This document shows, in pieces, positions 29,795 to 38,302 of a stretch of 64,000 bases of DNA. The position numbers were made by a program, and so were the translations under genes. The DNA lies in contig NZ_LT629710.1 in assembly GCF_900104535.1 (NCBI RefSeq), positions 2,604,001 through 2,668,000 on the forward strand. Direction: 5' to 3'. The first letter of the stretch is position 1. The number at the start of each line of letters is the position of its first letter. This stretch comes from Nakamurella panacisegetis. Its GTDB lineage: Bacteria; Actinomycetota; Actinomycetes; Mycobacteriales; Nakamurellaceae. The notes under the pieces are model-generated. The model saw only the letters and a list, made by a program, of their open reading frames with translations. It was not told where the DNA came from and searched no databases.

Positions 29795-29971
29795 GGCATC
29801 CGCTTCCTGATCTGCTCGACTGCATCTGCTCGCCTGCGGCCACGAGACGGCGACGATCTCGCGGCCGTCATGGTCCGGTCCGGGCCGGCCGAAACGATGC
29901 GTGCCGGCCGCGGTCGGATCGAGAATATCGCCGACCGGCGGATGTGACACGGCCCTCCCCGACTGGACCAG

Positions 29972-29985
29972 ACCGAACGTTCGGG
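29972..29985 (+). promoter_or_regulatory. PaaR-type operator between paaR and the crotonase gene
   Basis: ACCGAACGTTCGGG contains a perfect 12-bp palindrome (29973-29984) and follows the ACCG-N2-CG-N2-CGGT layout I recall for actinobacterial PaaR. An AATAAT that may be the -10 of the plus-strand gene lies 4-10 nt downstream. Confidence 0.55.
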
Positions 29986-30027
29986 TGAATAATAGCCGGA
30001 AATCGACTCGATGGGGAGGTCCTTGGC

Positions 30028-30774
30028 GTGAGCGAACCGACCGGGGGGGCATTGCTGGTGGACGATCGGGCCGACCGGATGGTCGTGACGCTGAATCGTC
30101 CGGCGGCCCGCAATGCGATCGACCAAGCCATGATCGGCGAACTGCACGCCGTCTGTGACCGGTTGGAAGCCGGACCCCGCCCGCTGATCATCATCGGGTC
30201 GGGCGGCGTCTTCGCCGGCGGGGCCGACATCGCCCAGCTACGCGACCGCCGCCGCGGGGAAGCGTTGCTGGGCATCAACAGTCGGCTGTTCGATCGCATC
30301 GCGAAACTGCCGCAGCCCACCGTGGCCGCGGTCGCCGGGCCCGCCCTGGGCGGGGGCGCCGAACTGGCCTATGCCTGTGACATCCGGTTGGCCGCGCCGA
30401 CCGCCCGATTCGGCAACCCGGAGCCCGGGCTCGGCATTCTGGCCGCGGCCGGGGCCAGCTGGCGCCTGTCGGAACTCGTCGGCCGCTCGGTGGCCAAGCA
30501 GGTGCTGCTGGGCGGGTCGACCCTGGACGCGGAGCGAGCGCTGCGGGTGGGCCTGGTGGCGGACATCGTCCAGGAGGCCGACCTTCTCGGTGCCGCGCAC
30601 GCCCTGGTCGACCGGATGCTCCGGGCCGTTCCGCTGGCCCTGCGGCTGACCAAACTGGTCCTCGATGCGCCAGGGCCGCACCCGGTGGCCGATGACCTGG
30701 CCCAGGCCATCCTGTTCGAGACCGAGGAGAAACACGAACGCATGACCCAATTCCTGGAACGGAGCCGGAAGTGA
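30028..30774 (+). CDS. Enoyl-CoA hydratase/isomerase family protein of phenylacetate degradation
   Basis: 248-residue crotonase. The oxyanion-hole segments are GVFAGGADI and ALGGGAELAYACDI; both Glu residues used by hydratases are present (GGAELA and GNPEPGLG). In the Paa pathway crotonases act as PaaG (oxepin-forming isomerase) or PaaF (hydratase); I cannot assign which. Start GTG at 30028 with GGGGAGG upstream. The stop overlaps the dehydrogenase gene by 4 nt. Confidence 0.85.
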   Translation: MSEPTGGALLVDDRADRMVVTLNRPAARNAIDQAMIGELHAVCDRLEAGPRPLIIIGSGGVFAGGADIAQLRDRRRGEALLGINSRLFDRIAKLPQPTVAAVAGPALGGGAELAYACDIRLAAPTARFGNPEPGLGILAAAGASWRLSELVGRSVAKQVLLGGSTLDAERALRVGLVADIVQEADLLGAAHALVDRMLRAVPLALRLTKLVLDAPGPHPVADDLAQAILFETEEKHERMTQFLERSRK

Positions 30775-31628
30775 CGTCCCCCCGGAATGGCGTGATCGCG
30801 GTCATCGGTGGCGGACGGATGGGCGCCGGGATCGCCCAGGTGTTCGCCGGTGTCGGCTATGACGTGGTGGTCGCGGAGGGCGACCCGGCCGCCGCCGCCG
30901 CGGCCCGCGACCGGATCCGCGCGTCGCTGGAGCGCGCTTCGGCCAAGGGAGCGCTGACCGAACCGGTACCGGATGTGCTGGATCGGCTCACCGTGGTCCC
31001 GGCGATCGGCGAGTTGCCGGCCGATGCGTGCCTGCTGGTCGAGGCGGTGCCCGAGAACCCCGAACTGAAGCGGGACGTGCTGATCCGGGCGGCGGCCGTC
31101 GTGGGTGAGAACTGTGTCCTGGCCAGCAATACCAGTTCGCTGTCGATCACCGAGCTCGGTGCCGGTCTGCCGAACCCGGGCCGATTCATCGGGATGCACT
31201 TCTTCAACCCGGTCCCGGCCTCCACTCTGGTCGAGGTCGTGGTCGGTGACCGGACGGATCCACGTGTCGCCGAGCGGGCGACCGACTGGGTGGGGCAACT
31301 GGGCAAGCAGAGCATCGTCGTCCGGGACAGTCCGGGATTCGCCACCAGCCGACTCGGTGTCCTGCTGGGTCTGGAGGCGATCCGCATGCTCGAGGAGGGG
31401 GTCGCCGACGCGGCGTCCATCGATCGGGCCATGGAGTTGGGCTACCGGCACCCGATGGGACCGCTGCGGTCCACCGACCTGGTCGGCCTTGACGTCCGGC
31501 TGGCCATCGCCGACCACCTGGCCGCCACCCTGGGGGATCGCTTCCGGGCGCCGCAACTGTTGCGGGACAAGGTGGCTCGGGGGGAACTGGGCCGGAAATC
31601 GGGGCAAGGGTTTTTCACCTGGCCGTGA
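30771..31628 (+). CDS. paaH: 3-hydroxyacyl-CoA dehydrogenase (PaaH-like)
   Basis: 285 residues. NAD-binding motif VIGGGRMGAGIAQVFA at the N-terminus, catalytic His in IGMHFFNPVPAS, and the helical C-terminal dimer domain (MELGYRHPMGPLRSTDLVGL). Would oxidise 3-hydroxyadipyl-CoA to 3-oxoadipyl-CoA. Length matches single-domain HBDH enzymes. GTG start overlaps the crotonase stop, indicating coupled translation. Confidence 0.87.
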   Translation: MTSPRNGVIAVIGGGRMGAGIAQVFAGVGYDVVVAEGDPAAAAAARDRIRASLERASAKGALTEPVPDVLDRLTVVPAIGELPADACLLVEAVPENPELKRDVLIRAAAVVGENCVLASNTSSLSITELGAGLPNPGRFIGMHFFNPVPASTLVEVVVGDRTDPRVAERATDWVGQLGKQSIVVRDSPGFATSRLGVLLGLEAIRMLEEGVADAASIDRAMELGYRHPMGPLRSTDLVGLDVRLAIADHLAATLGDRFRAPQLLRDKVARGELGRKSGQGFFTWP

Positions 31629-31685
31629 TCGAGCGATTCCGTCCGTCGTCGCAGGTGCGCCGGCGCGCTGCCCGGTCCGCGCACG

Positions 31686-31738
31686 TTGACTTCGATCACC
31701 GTGCAACGGCATAATAACTGAACGAACAGACGGTCGGT
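31686..31738 (+). promoter_or_regulatory. Promoter and imperfect PaaR-type site before paaZ
   Basis: TTGACT (31686-31691), 18-nt spacer, CATAAT (31710-31715). Right after it, ACTGAACGAACAGACGGTCGG (31717-31737) contains a good CGGTCGGT half-site and a degraded left half. This suggests that paaZABCDE is a second unit under the same repressor. Confidence 0.5.
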
Positions 31739-31768
31739 ATATCCCTGGTTCGCGGAGTTCAGGTCGAG

Positions 31769-33838
31769 ATGGAGGATGTTGTGACAGTGCTGTCCAGCTA
31801 CGTACGAGGCAACTGGCACACCCCGGACGGTGACGGCGCTGCCGTGTACGACGCGGTGACCGGCGACGAGATCGCCCGCCTGTCCACCGCCGGTATCGAC
31901 ATGGCCGCGGTCCTTGACTACGGACGGCAGGTCGGCGGCCCAGCCTTGCGGGCGTTGACCTTCCACCAACGGGCGGCGTTGCTCAAGGCGCTCGCGTCCT
32001 ATCTCCGTGAGCACCGGGAGGAGCTCTACGCCCTCTCCGCGCGCACCGGGGCGACCAAGGGCGATTCCATGTTCGACGTCGACGGCGGGTTCGGGGTCCT
32101 GTTCAGCTACGCCAGCAAGGGACGGCGCGAACTGCCAAGCGGCACGGTCCTGCTGGACGGCCCGACCGAGCCCCTGGGCAAGGGCGGAACCTTTCTGGGT
32201 CAACACATCTGGACCCCGCTGCGTGGCGTCGCGGTGCAGATCAACGCGTTCAACTTCCCGGTCTGGGGGCCGCTGGAGAAATTCGCCCCCGCTTTCCTGG
32301 CCGGGGTTCCGAGCGTCGTCAAGCCGGCCAGCCCGACCGCGTACGTCACGCACCGCCTGGTGGAGCTGATCGTCGCGTCCGGCCTGCTCCCGGCCGGGTC
32401 GATCCAGTTGATCACCGGCAGGGCCGGCGATCTGCTGGATCACCTGACCGAGCAGGACCTGGTCGGTTTCACCGGCTCGGCCAGCACGGCCCGGAAGCTG
32501 CGGACCCATCCGGCCATCGTCGCCGCGGGTGTGCGGTTCACCGGCGAGGCCGACTCGCTCAACTGCTCCATCCTCGGCCCCGACGCAGTTCCCGGCACGC
32601 CGGAGTTCGACCTGTTCGTCAAGTCCCTGACCACCGAGATGACGGTCAAGGCGGGCCAGAAATGCACCGCGATCCGGCGGGCGATCGTTCCCGAGTCCTT
32701 GCTCGACGCGGTCGGGGAGGCGGCCTCGGCCCGGCTGGCCAAGGTGGTTGTCGGGAACCCGGCGGACCCGTCGGTCCGGATGGGTGCCCTGGCCGGTCTC
32801 GAGCAGCGGGAGGACGTCCGCCGGTCCCTCAAGGCGCTGCTGGACGTCTCGACTGTTGTCTTCGGGGATCCCGACCATGTCGACGTGGTCGGCGCGGACA
32901 CCGACCGCGGGGCCTTCATGTCCCCGATCCTGTTGCGGGCCACCAGCGATCGGGCCGAGCCGCACGAGGTCGAGGCGTTCGGCCCGATCAGCACCCTGAT
33001 CGGATACTCCTCGCTCGAGGACGCGATCGCCCTGGCCGCCCGGGGCAAGGGCAGCCTGGTCGGGTCGCTGATCACGCACGATCCGGCGGTCGCCCGGGAG
33101 GTGGTGCTCGGTCTCGCGCCATGGCACGGACGGCTGCTGGTGCTGGATCGGGACGACGCCGGCGAGTCGACCGGGCACGGGTCGCCGCTGCCGGCCCTGG
33201 TGCACGGCGGGCCCGGTCGGGCCGGTGGCGGCGAGGAAATGGGCGGACTGCGCGGCGTCCAGCACCACATGCAACGCACCGCCGTCCAGGCGTCCCCGGA
33301 CATGCTGACGGCGGTCACCGGTCGCTGGACCACCGGGGCCCACCGCATCCAGACCGGTACCCATCCGTTCCGGAAGTCGTTGGCGCAGCTGCAGATCGGC
33401 GACACCGTGGTGGCCGGCCCGCGCACCGTCACCATCGAGGACATCGACCACTTCGCCGATTTCACCGGCGACACGTTCTACGCCCACACCGACGAGCAGG
33501 CCGCCGCGGCCAACCCGTTCTTCGACGGCCGGGTCGCCCACGGCTATCTGGTTGTCTCGTTCGCGGCCGGGCTGTTCGTCGATCCGGCGCCGGGACCCGT
33601 CCTGGCCAACTACGGACTGGACAATCTGCGCTTCCTGACCCCCACCTATCCCGGCGACGAACTCACCGTCACCCTGACCGCCAAGGCCATCACGCCGCGC
33701 GACGGTGACTACGGGGAGGTGCGGTGGGATGCCGATCTGACCAAGCAGGACGGCACGTCGGTCGCCAAGTACGACGTGTTGACCATGGTCGCCAAACAGT
33801 GGCCGTTGCCCACCGAGCCGGAAGGGACCACACCGTGA
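31769..33838 (+). CDS. paaZ: PaaZ: oxepin-CoA hydrolase / aldehyde dehydrogenase
   Basis: 689 residues in two domains. Residues 1-525 form an ALDH with [20 protein letters not shown], the Glu in [10 protein letters not shown] and the catalytic Cys in [11 protein letters not shown]. Residues 545-680 are a MaoC-like hot-dog hydratase with the D/H pair in DTFYAHTDE. It opens the oxepin ring and oxidises the aldehyde. The ATG at 31769 has no clear RBS; a GTG at 31781 has GGAGGA in front and is a good alternative start. The stop overlaps the paaA start. Confidence 0.92.
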   Translation: MEDVVTVLSSYVRGNWHTPDGDGAAVYDAVTGDEIARLSTAGIDMAAVLDYGRQVGGPALRALTFHQRAALLKALASYLREHREELYALSARTGATKGDSMFDVDGGFGVLFSYASKGRRELPSGTVLLDGPTEPLGKGGTFLGQHIWTPLRGVAVQINAFNFPVWGPLEKFAPAFLAGVPSVVKPASPTAYVTHRLVELIVASGLLPAGSIQLITGRAGDLLDHLTEQDLVGFTGSASTARKLRTHPAIVAAGVRFTGEADSLNCSILGPDAVPGTPEFDLFVKSLTTEMTVKAGQKCTAIRRAIVPESLLDAVGEAASARLAKVVVGNPADPSVRMGALAGLEQREDVRRSLKALLDVSTVVFGDPDHVDVVGADTDRGAFMSPILLRATSDRAEPHEVEAFGPISTLIGYSSLEDAIALAARGKGSLVGSLITHDPAVAREVVLGLAPWHGRLLVLDRDDAGESTGHGSPLPALVHGGPGRAGGGEEMGGLRGVQHHMQRTAVQASPDMLTAVTGRWTTGAHRIQTGTHPFRKSLAQLQIGDTVVAGPRTVTIEDIDHFADFTGDTFYAHTDEQAAAANPFFDGRVAHGYLVVSFAAGLFVDPAPGPVLANYGLDNLRFLTPTYPGDELTVTLTAKAITPRDGDYGEVRWDADLTKQDGTSVAKYDVLTMVAKQWPLPTEPEGTTP

Positions 33839-34788
33839 CCGTGATCAGCGATCAGACGCAGCCCGACGAGCTGCAGTCGCACTTCGACGAGACGATTGCC
33901 CGCGAACGACGGATCGAGCCGCGGGACTGGATGCCCGAGGCATACCGCAAGACGATGATCCGGCAGATCGCGCAGCACGCGCACTCCGAGATCATCGGCA
34001 TGCAACCCGAGGGCAACTGGATCACCCGGGCGCCGTCGCTGCGGCGAAAAGCAGTGCTGCTGGCCAAGGTCCAGGACGAGGCCGGCCACGGGATGTACCT
34101 GTACTCGGCGGCCGAGACGCTCGGCGCCGATCGCGCCGACCTCACGGATCGGCTGGTGCACGGGCGCCAGAAGTACTCCTCGATCTTCAACTACCCGACG
34201 CTGTCCTACGCCGACGTCGGCGTGATCGGCTGGCTGGTCGACGGAGCCGCCATCTGCAACCAGGTCCCGTTGTGCCGCAGCAGCTACGGGCCCTACGGCC
34301 GGGCCATGGTGCGGATCTGCAAAGAGGAGTCCTTCCACCAGCGGCAGGGTTACGAGCTCCTGATGACGATGATGCGGGGGACCGACTCCCAGCGGGACAT
34401 GGTGCAGCAGGCGGTCGATCGTTTCTGGTGGCCGGCCCTGATGATGTTCGGCCCACCGGACGACGAATCGCCCAACACGGAGCAGTCGATGGCCTGGGGC
34501 GTCAAACGCCACACCAACGACGAGCTGCGGCAGCGGTTCGTCGACATGTCGGTCCCGCAGGCCGAGAAGCTCGGCGTCACTTTCCCGGATCCGGACCTCC
34601 GCTGGAACGCCGAGCGAGGTCATTACGACTTCGGTACCCCGGACTGGGACGAGTTCTGGGCCGTGGTGAAGGGGAACGGCCCGTGCAATGCGCAGCGGGT
34701 GGCTCATCGCAAGTCGGCCCATGACGAAGGCGCGTGGGTCAGGGAAGCGGCGCTCGCCCACGCCGCGAAGTCGGCGGGTCGGCGATGA
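33835..34788 (+). CDS. paaA: Phenylacetyl-CoA epoxidase catalytic subunit PaaA
   Basis: 317-residue ferritin-like di-iron protein. Iron ligands are expected in [27 protein letters not shown] and [15 protein letters not shown]. With PaaC it epoxidises the aromatic ring of phenylacetyl-CoA. The GTG at 33835 overlaps the paaZ stop (GTGA) and gives the expected family N-terminus. Confidence 0.94.
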   Translation: MTVISDQTQPDELQSHFDETIARERRIEPRDWMPEAYRKTMIRQIAQHAHSEIIGMQPEGNWITRAPSLRRKAVLLAKVQDEAGHGMYLYSAAETLGADRADLTDRLVHGRQKYSSIFNYPTLSYADVGVIGWLVDGAAICNQVPLCRSSYGPYGRAMVRICKEESFHQRQGYELLMTMMRGTDSQRDMVQQAVDRFWWPALMMFGPPDDESPNTEQSMAWGVKRHTNDELRQRFVDMSVPQAEKLGVTFPDPDLRWNAERGHYDFGTPDWDEFWAVVKGNGPCNAQRVAHRKSAHDEGAWVREAALAHAAKSAGRR

Positions 34789-35069
34789 AGACCGACTGGC
34801 CCCTGTACGAGGTGTTCCTCCGCGGCAAGCGGGGCCTGAACCATGTGCATGTCGGGTCGCTCCATGCGGCGGACCCGCAGATGGCCCTGCATCACGCGCG
34901 TGACCTGTACACCAGGCGCAACGAGGGGGTCAGCATCTGGGTCGTCCCCGCGGCCGAGATCACGGCCAGCAGTCCGGACGAGAAGGACCCGTTCTTCGCT
35001 CCGTCCGGCGACAAGGTCTACCGACACCCGACGTTCTACGAGATTCCCGACGACGTCCCCCATATGTGA
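34785..35069 (+). CDS. paaB: Phenylacetyl-CoA epoxidase subunit PaaB
   Basis: 94-residue small subunit that links PaaAC dimers. Recognised by [20 protein letters not shown] near the start and [16 protein letters not shown] overlap with paaA sets the start at 34785. Confidence 0.93.
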   Translation: MKTDWPLYEVFLRGKRGLNHVHVGSLHAADPQMALHHARDLYTRRNEGVSIWVVPAAEITASSPDEKDPFFAPSGDKVYRHPTFYEIPDDVPHM

Positions 35070-35080
35070 GGAGCGCAAAG

Positions 35081-35971
35081 ATGAGTGACTCACTCGAAGA
35101 CGACTTCGCCGCCCACGCGCTGAGCGAGGAGACCGAGGACCACCGCTGGGCCTTCGGAACCGGGTTCACCGACGCCCTCCAAGGCGTCGACACCACGGTT
35201 CCGGCCGATGTCGACGGGCAGGCCCTGGCCACCTACTGCCTGATGCTGGGGGACGACGCGCTCATCCTGAGCCACCGCCTGCAGCAGTGGATGACCCGCG
35301 CGCCGGAGCTGGAGGAAGAGACGGCGATCGGCAACATCGCCCTCGACCTCCTCGGTCAGGCCCGGATGCTGCTGGCCCGCGCCGGCAAGGCCGACGGAAC
35401 CGATCGGGACGAGGACCGGTTCGCGTTCTGGCGGGCCGAGCGGGAGTTCCGCAACGTCCGTCTGGTGGAACGGGCCGACGCCGACTTCGCCGAGATGGTC
35501 GCCCGCCTGCTGGTCTTCTCGACCTGGCGGCTGGCCCAGTTCGAGGCGCTGCGGACCTCCCGGGATCCGGTCCTGGCGGCCATCGCCGCCAAGGGCGTGA
35601 AAGAGCTGACGTATCACCGGGACTACGCCGCCCGCTGGGTGGTCCGGCTCGGTGACGGCACGGCGGAGTCCCATCGGCGGATGCAGGCCGGGTTCGAGGC
35701 GATCTGGCCGCTGGTCGACGAATTGTTCCGTCCGCACCCGGTGGAGACCTCGCTGCCGGCCGTCGCGGTCGACGCCGCCGGCCTGCGTGACGGCGTCGAT
35801 GTCATCCTCGACACCGTCCTGGCCACCGCCACGCTGGATCGGCCGGACGCGCGCCCGCTGGCCGGCGTCCGCGGTCAGTACGGACGGGACGGCCTGCACA
35901 CCGAGGCGTTCGGGTACATCCTGGCCGAGTTGCAGAGCGTCGCCCGAGCCCACCCGGACGCGACATGGTGA
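35081..35971 (+). CDS. paaC: Phenylacetyl-CoA epoxidase structural subunit PaaC
   Basis: 296 residues, ferritin-like fold that pairs with PaaA but usually does not hold iron. Motifs are LGDDALILSHRLQQWM, IGNIALDLLGQARMLL and KELTYHRDYAARWVVRLGDG. The ATG at 35081 follows GAGGAG. It overlaps paaD by 7 nt. Confidence 0.93.
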   Translation: MSDSLEDDFAAHALSEETEDHRWAFGTGFTDALQGVDTTVPADVDGQALATYCLMLGDDALILSHRLQQWMTRAPELEEETAIGNIALDLLGQARMLLARAGKADGTDRDEDRFAFWRAEREFRNVRLVERADADFAEMVARLLVFSTWRLAQFEALRTSRDPVLAAIAAKGVKELTYHRDYAARWVVRLGDGTAESHRRMQAGFEAIWPLVDELFRPHPVETSLPAVAVDAAGLRDGVDVILDTVLATATLDRPDARPLAGVRGQYGRDGLHTEAFGYILAELQSVARAHPDATW

Positions 35972-36492
35972 TCACCACGACGAATCCGAATTCGGTGCGG
36001 CGCGAGCGGGCCTGGGCGGTCGCGGCGCGGGTGCCCGATCCCGAGCTGCCCATGGTGACGCTGGCCGATCTGGGCATCCTGCGTGACGTGCGGGTCGACG
36101 CGGCCGGCGTCACCGTCACGATCACGCCCACCTACTCCGGTTGCCCGGCCATGCGGGAGATCAGCCACGACCTCCAGCTCCGCCTGGCGCAGGCCGGCTT
36201 CGACGACATCAAGATCCGGACCGAGTTGTCGCCGCCGTGGAGTAGCGACTGGATCACCCCGGACGGGCGGGCCAAGCTGTCGGCGGCCGGCATCGCCCCG
36301 CCCAATGCTGCCGGAAGCCGTCCGGGGGGCCCGATTCCGCTGACCCTGGCGCCCATCGCCCGTGATGTCGCGTGTCCTCGGTGCGGTTCGCGCCGGACCG
36401 AGGAAACCTCGGCCTTCAGCGCCACCGCGTGCAAGGCGCTGTACCGGTGCCGCGATTGCGCGGAGCCGTTCGAATACGTCAAGGAAATCTGA
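35965..36492 (+). CDS. paaD: PaaD, Fe-S cluster assembly factor of the epoxidase
   Basis: 175 residues. An N-terminal MIP18/DUF59 domain (VPDPELPMVTLADLGILRDV, TPTYSGCPAM with a conserved Cys) and a C-terminal zinc ribbon (CPRCGS ... CRDC). It is thought to mature the iron-sulfur cluster of PaaE. Confidence 0.92.
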   Translation: MVITTTNPNSVRRERAWAVAARVPDPELPMVTLADLGILRDVRVDAAGVTVTITPTYSGCPAMREISHDLQLRLAQAGFDDIKIRTELSPPWSSDWITPDGRAKLSAAGIAPPNAAGSRPGGPIPLTLAPIARDVACPRCGSRRTEETSAFSATACKALYRCRDCAEPFEYVKEI

Positions 36493-36497
36493 AGGCA

Positions 36498-37547
36498 ATG
36501 GCCCGTAACGACTTTCATTCCCTGCGGGTGGCCGACATCGAGCCCTTGACCGACGATTCGGCCGCGGTCAGGTTCGAGATCCCGGACGACCTGGTCGACG
36601 CTTTCCGCTTCGCCCCCGGCCAGTCGCTGACGCTGCGGCGAGGCGAGGAGCGTCGGTCGTACTCGATCTGCGCCCCGGCCGGGAGATCGCCCCGCATCGG
36701 GGTCCGGGAAGTGGCCGGCGGCCTGTTCTCCGGATGGCTGATCCACCAGGTCCGGCCGGGAGACGTCATCGAGGTGCAGCGTCCGGCCGGGAGCTTCAGC
36801 CCTGACCTGGAGGTCCCCGGCCGTCACGTCCTGATCGCCGCCGGATCGGGGATCACCCCGATGCTCTCGATCGCCGCCTCGGTGCTGGCCGCTCACCCCG
36901 AGTCAACGGTCACGCTGATCTACGGCAACCGGCGCAGCGACTCGGTGATGTTCGCCGACGAGGTCGCCGACCTCAAGGATGCCTTCCCATCCCGGATGCA
37001 CCTGGTCCACGTGCTGTCGCGCGAGCCGCAGGAGGTGGAACTGTTCTCGGGCCGGCTCGATGCCGACCGTCTCCGACGGTTGCTGCCGGCCACCGTCGAC
37101 GTCGAGGGCGTCGATCACTTTTGGCTGTGTGGGCCGTTCGGGATGGTGACCGACGCCATCGAGGTGCTCACCGCATTCGGCGTTCCCGGTGACCGCATCC
37201 ACCGCGAGCTGTTCTACGTCGGCGACGAACCGCCGGTCGAGACCCGCCATGAGGACGCGCCGGCCGGGCCCGGCGCGGAGGTGACCGTGATCCTCGACGG
37301 CCGCAGCACCATTGCCACCGTCCCCCCGAACGTCACGGTGCTGGACGGAGCGCAGAAGGTTCGCCCCGATCTGCCCTTCGCCTGCAAGGGCGGAGTGTGC
37401 GGAACGTGCCGAGCGTTGGTGACGCACGGCGAGGTGCACATGCGCCGGAACTTCGCGCTGGAGAAGGCGGAGGTCGACGCCGGTTACGTCCTGACCTGCC
37501 AGGCCCTTCCGGTGTCCGATGCGGTGACCGTGGACTTCGATTCCTGA
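36498..37547 (+). CDS. paaE: Phenylacetyl-CoA epoxidase reductase PaaE
   Basis: 349 residues: FAD domain (RRSYSICAPAG), NAD(P) domain (LIAAGSGITPMLSIA) and a C-terminal plant-type [2Fe-2S] domain (CKGGVCGTC with a last Cys in VLTCQALP). It feeds electrons to PaaA. ATG at 36498 is 6 nt after the paaD stop. It is the last gene of the cluster seen here. Confidence 0.92.
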   Translation: MARNDFHSLRVADIEPLTDDSAAVRFEIPDDLVDAFRFAPGQSLTLRRGEERRSYSICAPAGRSPRIGVREVAGGLFSGWLIHQVRPGDVIEVQRPAGSFSPDLEVPGRHVLIAAGSGITPMLSIAASVLAAHPESTVTLIYGNRRSDSVMFADEVADLKDAFPSRMHLVHVLSREPQEVELFSGRLDADRLRRLLPATVDVEGVDHFWLCGPFGMVTDAIEVLTAFGVPGDRIHRELFYVGDEPPVETRHEDAPAGPGAEVTVILDGRSTIATVPPNVTVLDGAQKVRPDLPFACKGGVCGTCRALVTHGEVHMRRNFALEKAEVDAGYVLTCQALPVSDAVTVDFDS

Positions 37548-37593
37548 CGTCGCGGGCCGGCCCGACCAGGGCGGCACCGGCGGCCGAGATATT

Positions 37594-37662
37594 TAGTTGC
37601 GTCGGCACAAGTAGCGGTGCATTATTGCGGGCGGCAACTAGATGCAGGCTGCAAGCAATTGC
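37594..37662 (+). promoter_or_regulatory. Operator candidates of the MarR-exporter operon
   Basis: TAGTTGC (37594-37600) and GCAACTA (37634-37640) form a 7-bp inverted repeat 33 nt apart, and a GCAATTGC palindrome follows at 37655-37662. The block sits in an AT-richer patch that probably holds the promoter, 40-110 nt before the MarR gene. Confidence 0.45.
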
Positions 37663-37702
37663 AGCCGGGCCGGCCGCGAATCGCAGGAAGGGGAGGGGAA
37701 CG

Positions 37703-38302
37703 ATGACGGGTGACACCTCCGTGGGCGCGCCGTCCTGGGCCGGCGAGCCGGCCGACATCGACCGACCGGCGGGTGCCGATCAGGCCGCCGAGATCGCCGA
37801 TTCGATCATCACGATGATGCGCATCTACGGAAGTATCAAGGCGCGGATCGCCTCGGCCGCCGATCCCGAGACGACCGCCCTGTTCCCCCTGGTGCGGCTG
37901 GTCAAGGAGGGCCCGCGCCGGGCCAAGGAACTCGCCGAATCGATGAACGCCGACCCCTCCACGGTCTCCCGTCAAGTGGCGACCCTGGTCCGGACGGGCA
38001 TGGTCGAGCGCAAGGCCGACCCGGACGACGGTCGGGCGTCGATCCTGGTGCCGACCGAGCTCGGCGTCTGTCGCGTTCAGGAGCACTTCGTGAATCGGGG
38101 CCAGATGATCGAGCCGATGATCGCCGACTGGCCGGCCGAGGACCGGAGCAACTTCTTGCGGCTGCTCCGGCGCTACACGCAAAGTCTCGAGGACCACCGA
38201 GACGAGGTCCTGACCAGCATGAACAGATCGCATCACCTGCACGCCGCCGCCTCTGCAGGGACTCCACCACGACCGCAAGCCAGCATCGAGAGGTCCAACT
38301 GA
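37703..38302 (+). CDS. MarR-family regulator of the adjacent exporter
   Basis: 199 residues with a winged HTH at about 70-135 (AKELAESMNADPSTVSRQVA, then KADPDDGRASIL as the wing). It sits directly before an exporter gene (1-nt stop/start overlap), the usual arrangement for a drug-responsive self-repressor. ATG at 37703 follows AAGGGGAGGGG. The C-terminal 25 residues are Ala/Pro/His-rich. Confidence 0.86.
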   Translation: MTGDTSVGAPSWAGEPADIDRPAGADQAAEIADSIITMMRIYGSIKARIASAADPETTALFPLVRLVKEGPRRAKELAESMNADPSTVSRQVATLVRTGMVERKADPDDGRASILVPTELGVCRVQEHFVNRGQMIEPMIADWPAEDRSNFLRLLRRYTQSLEDHRDEVLTSMNRSHHLHAAASAGTPPRPQASIERSN

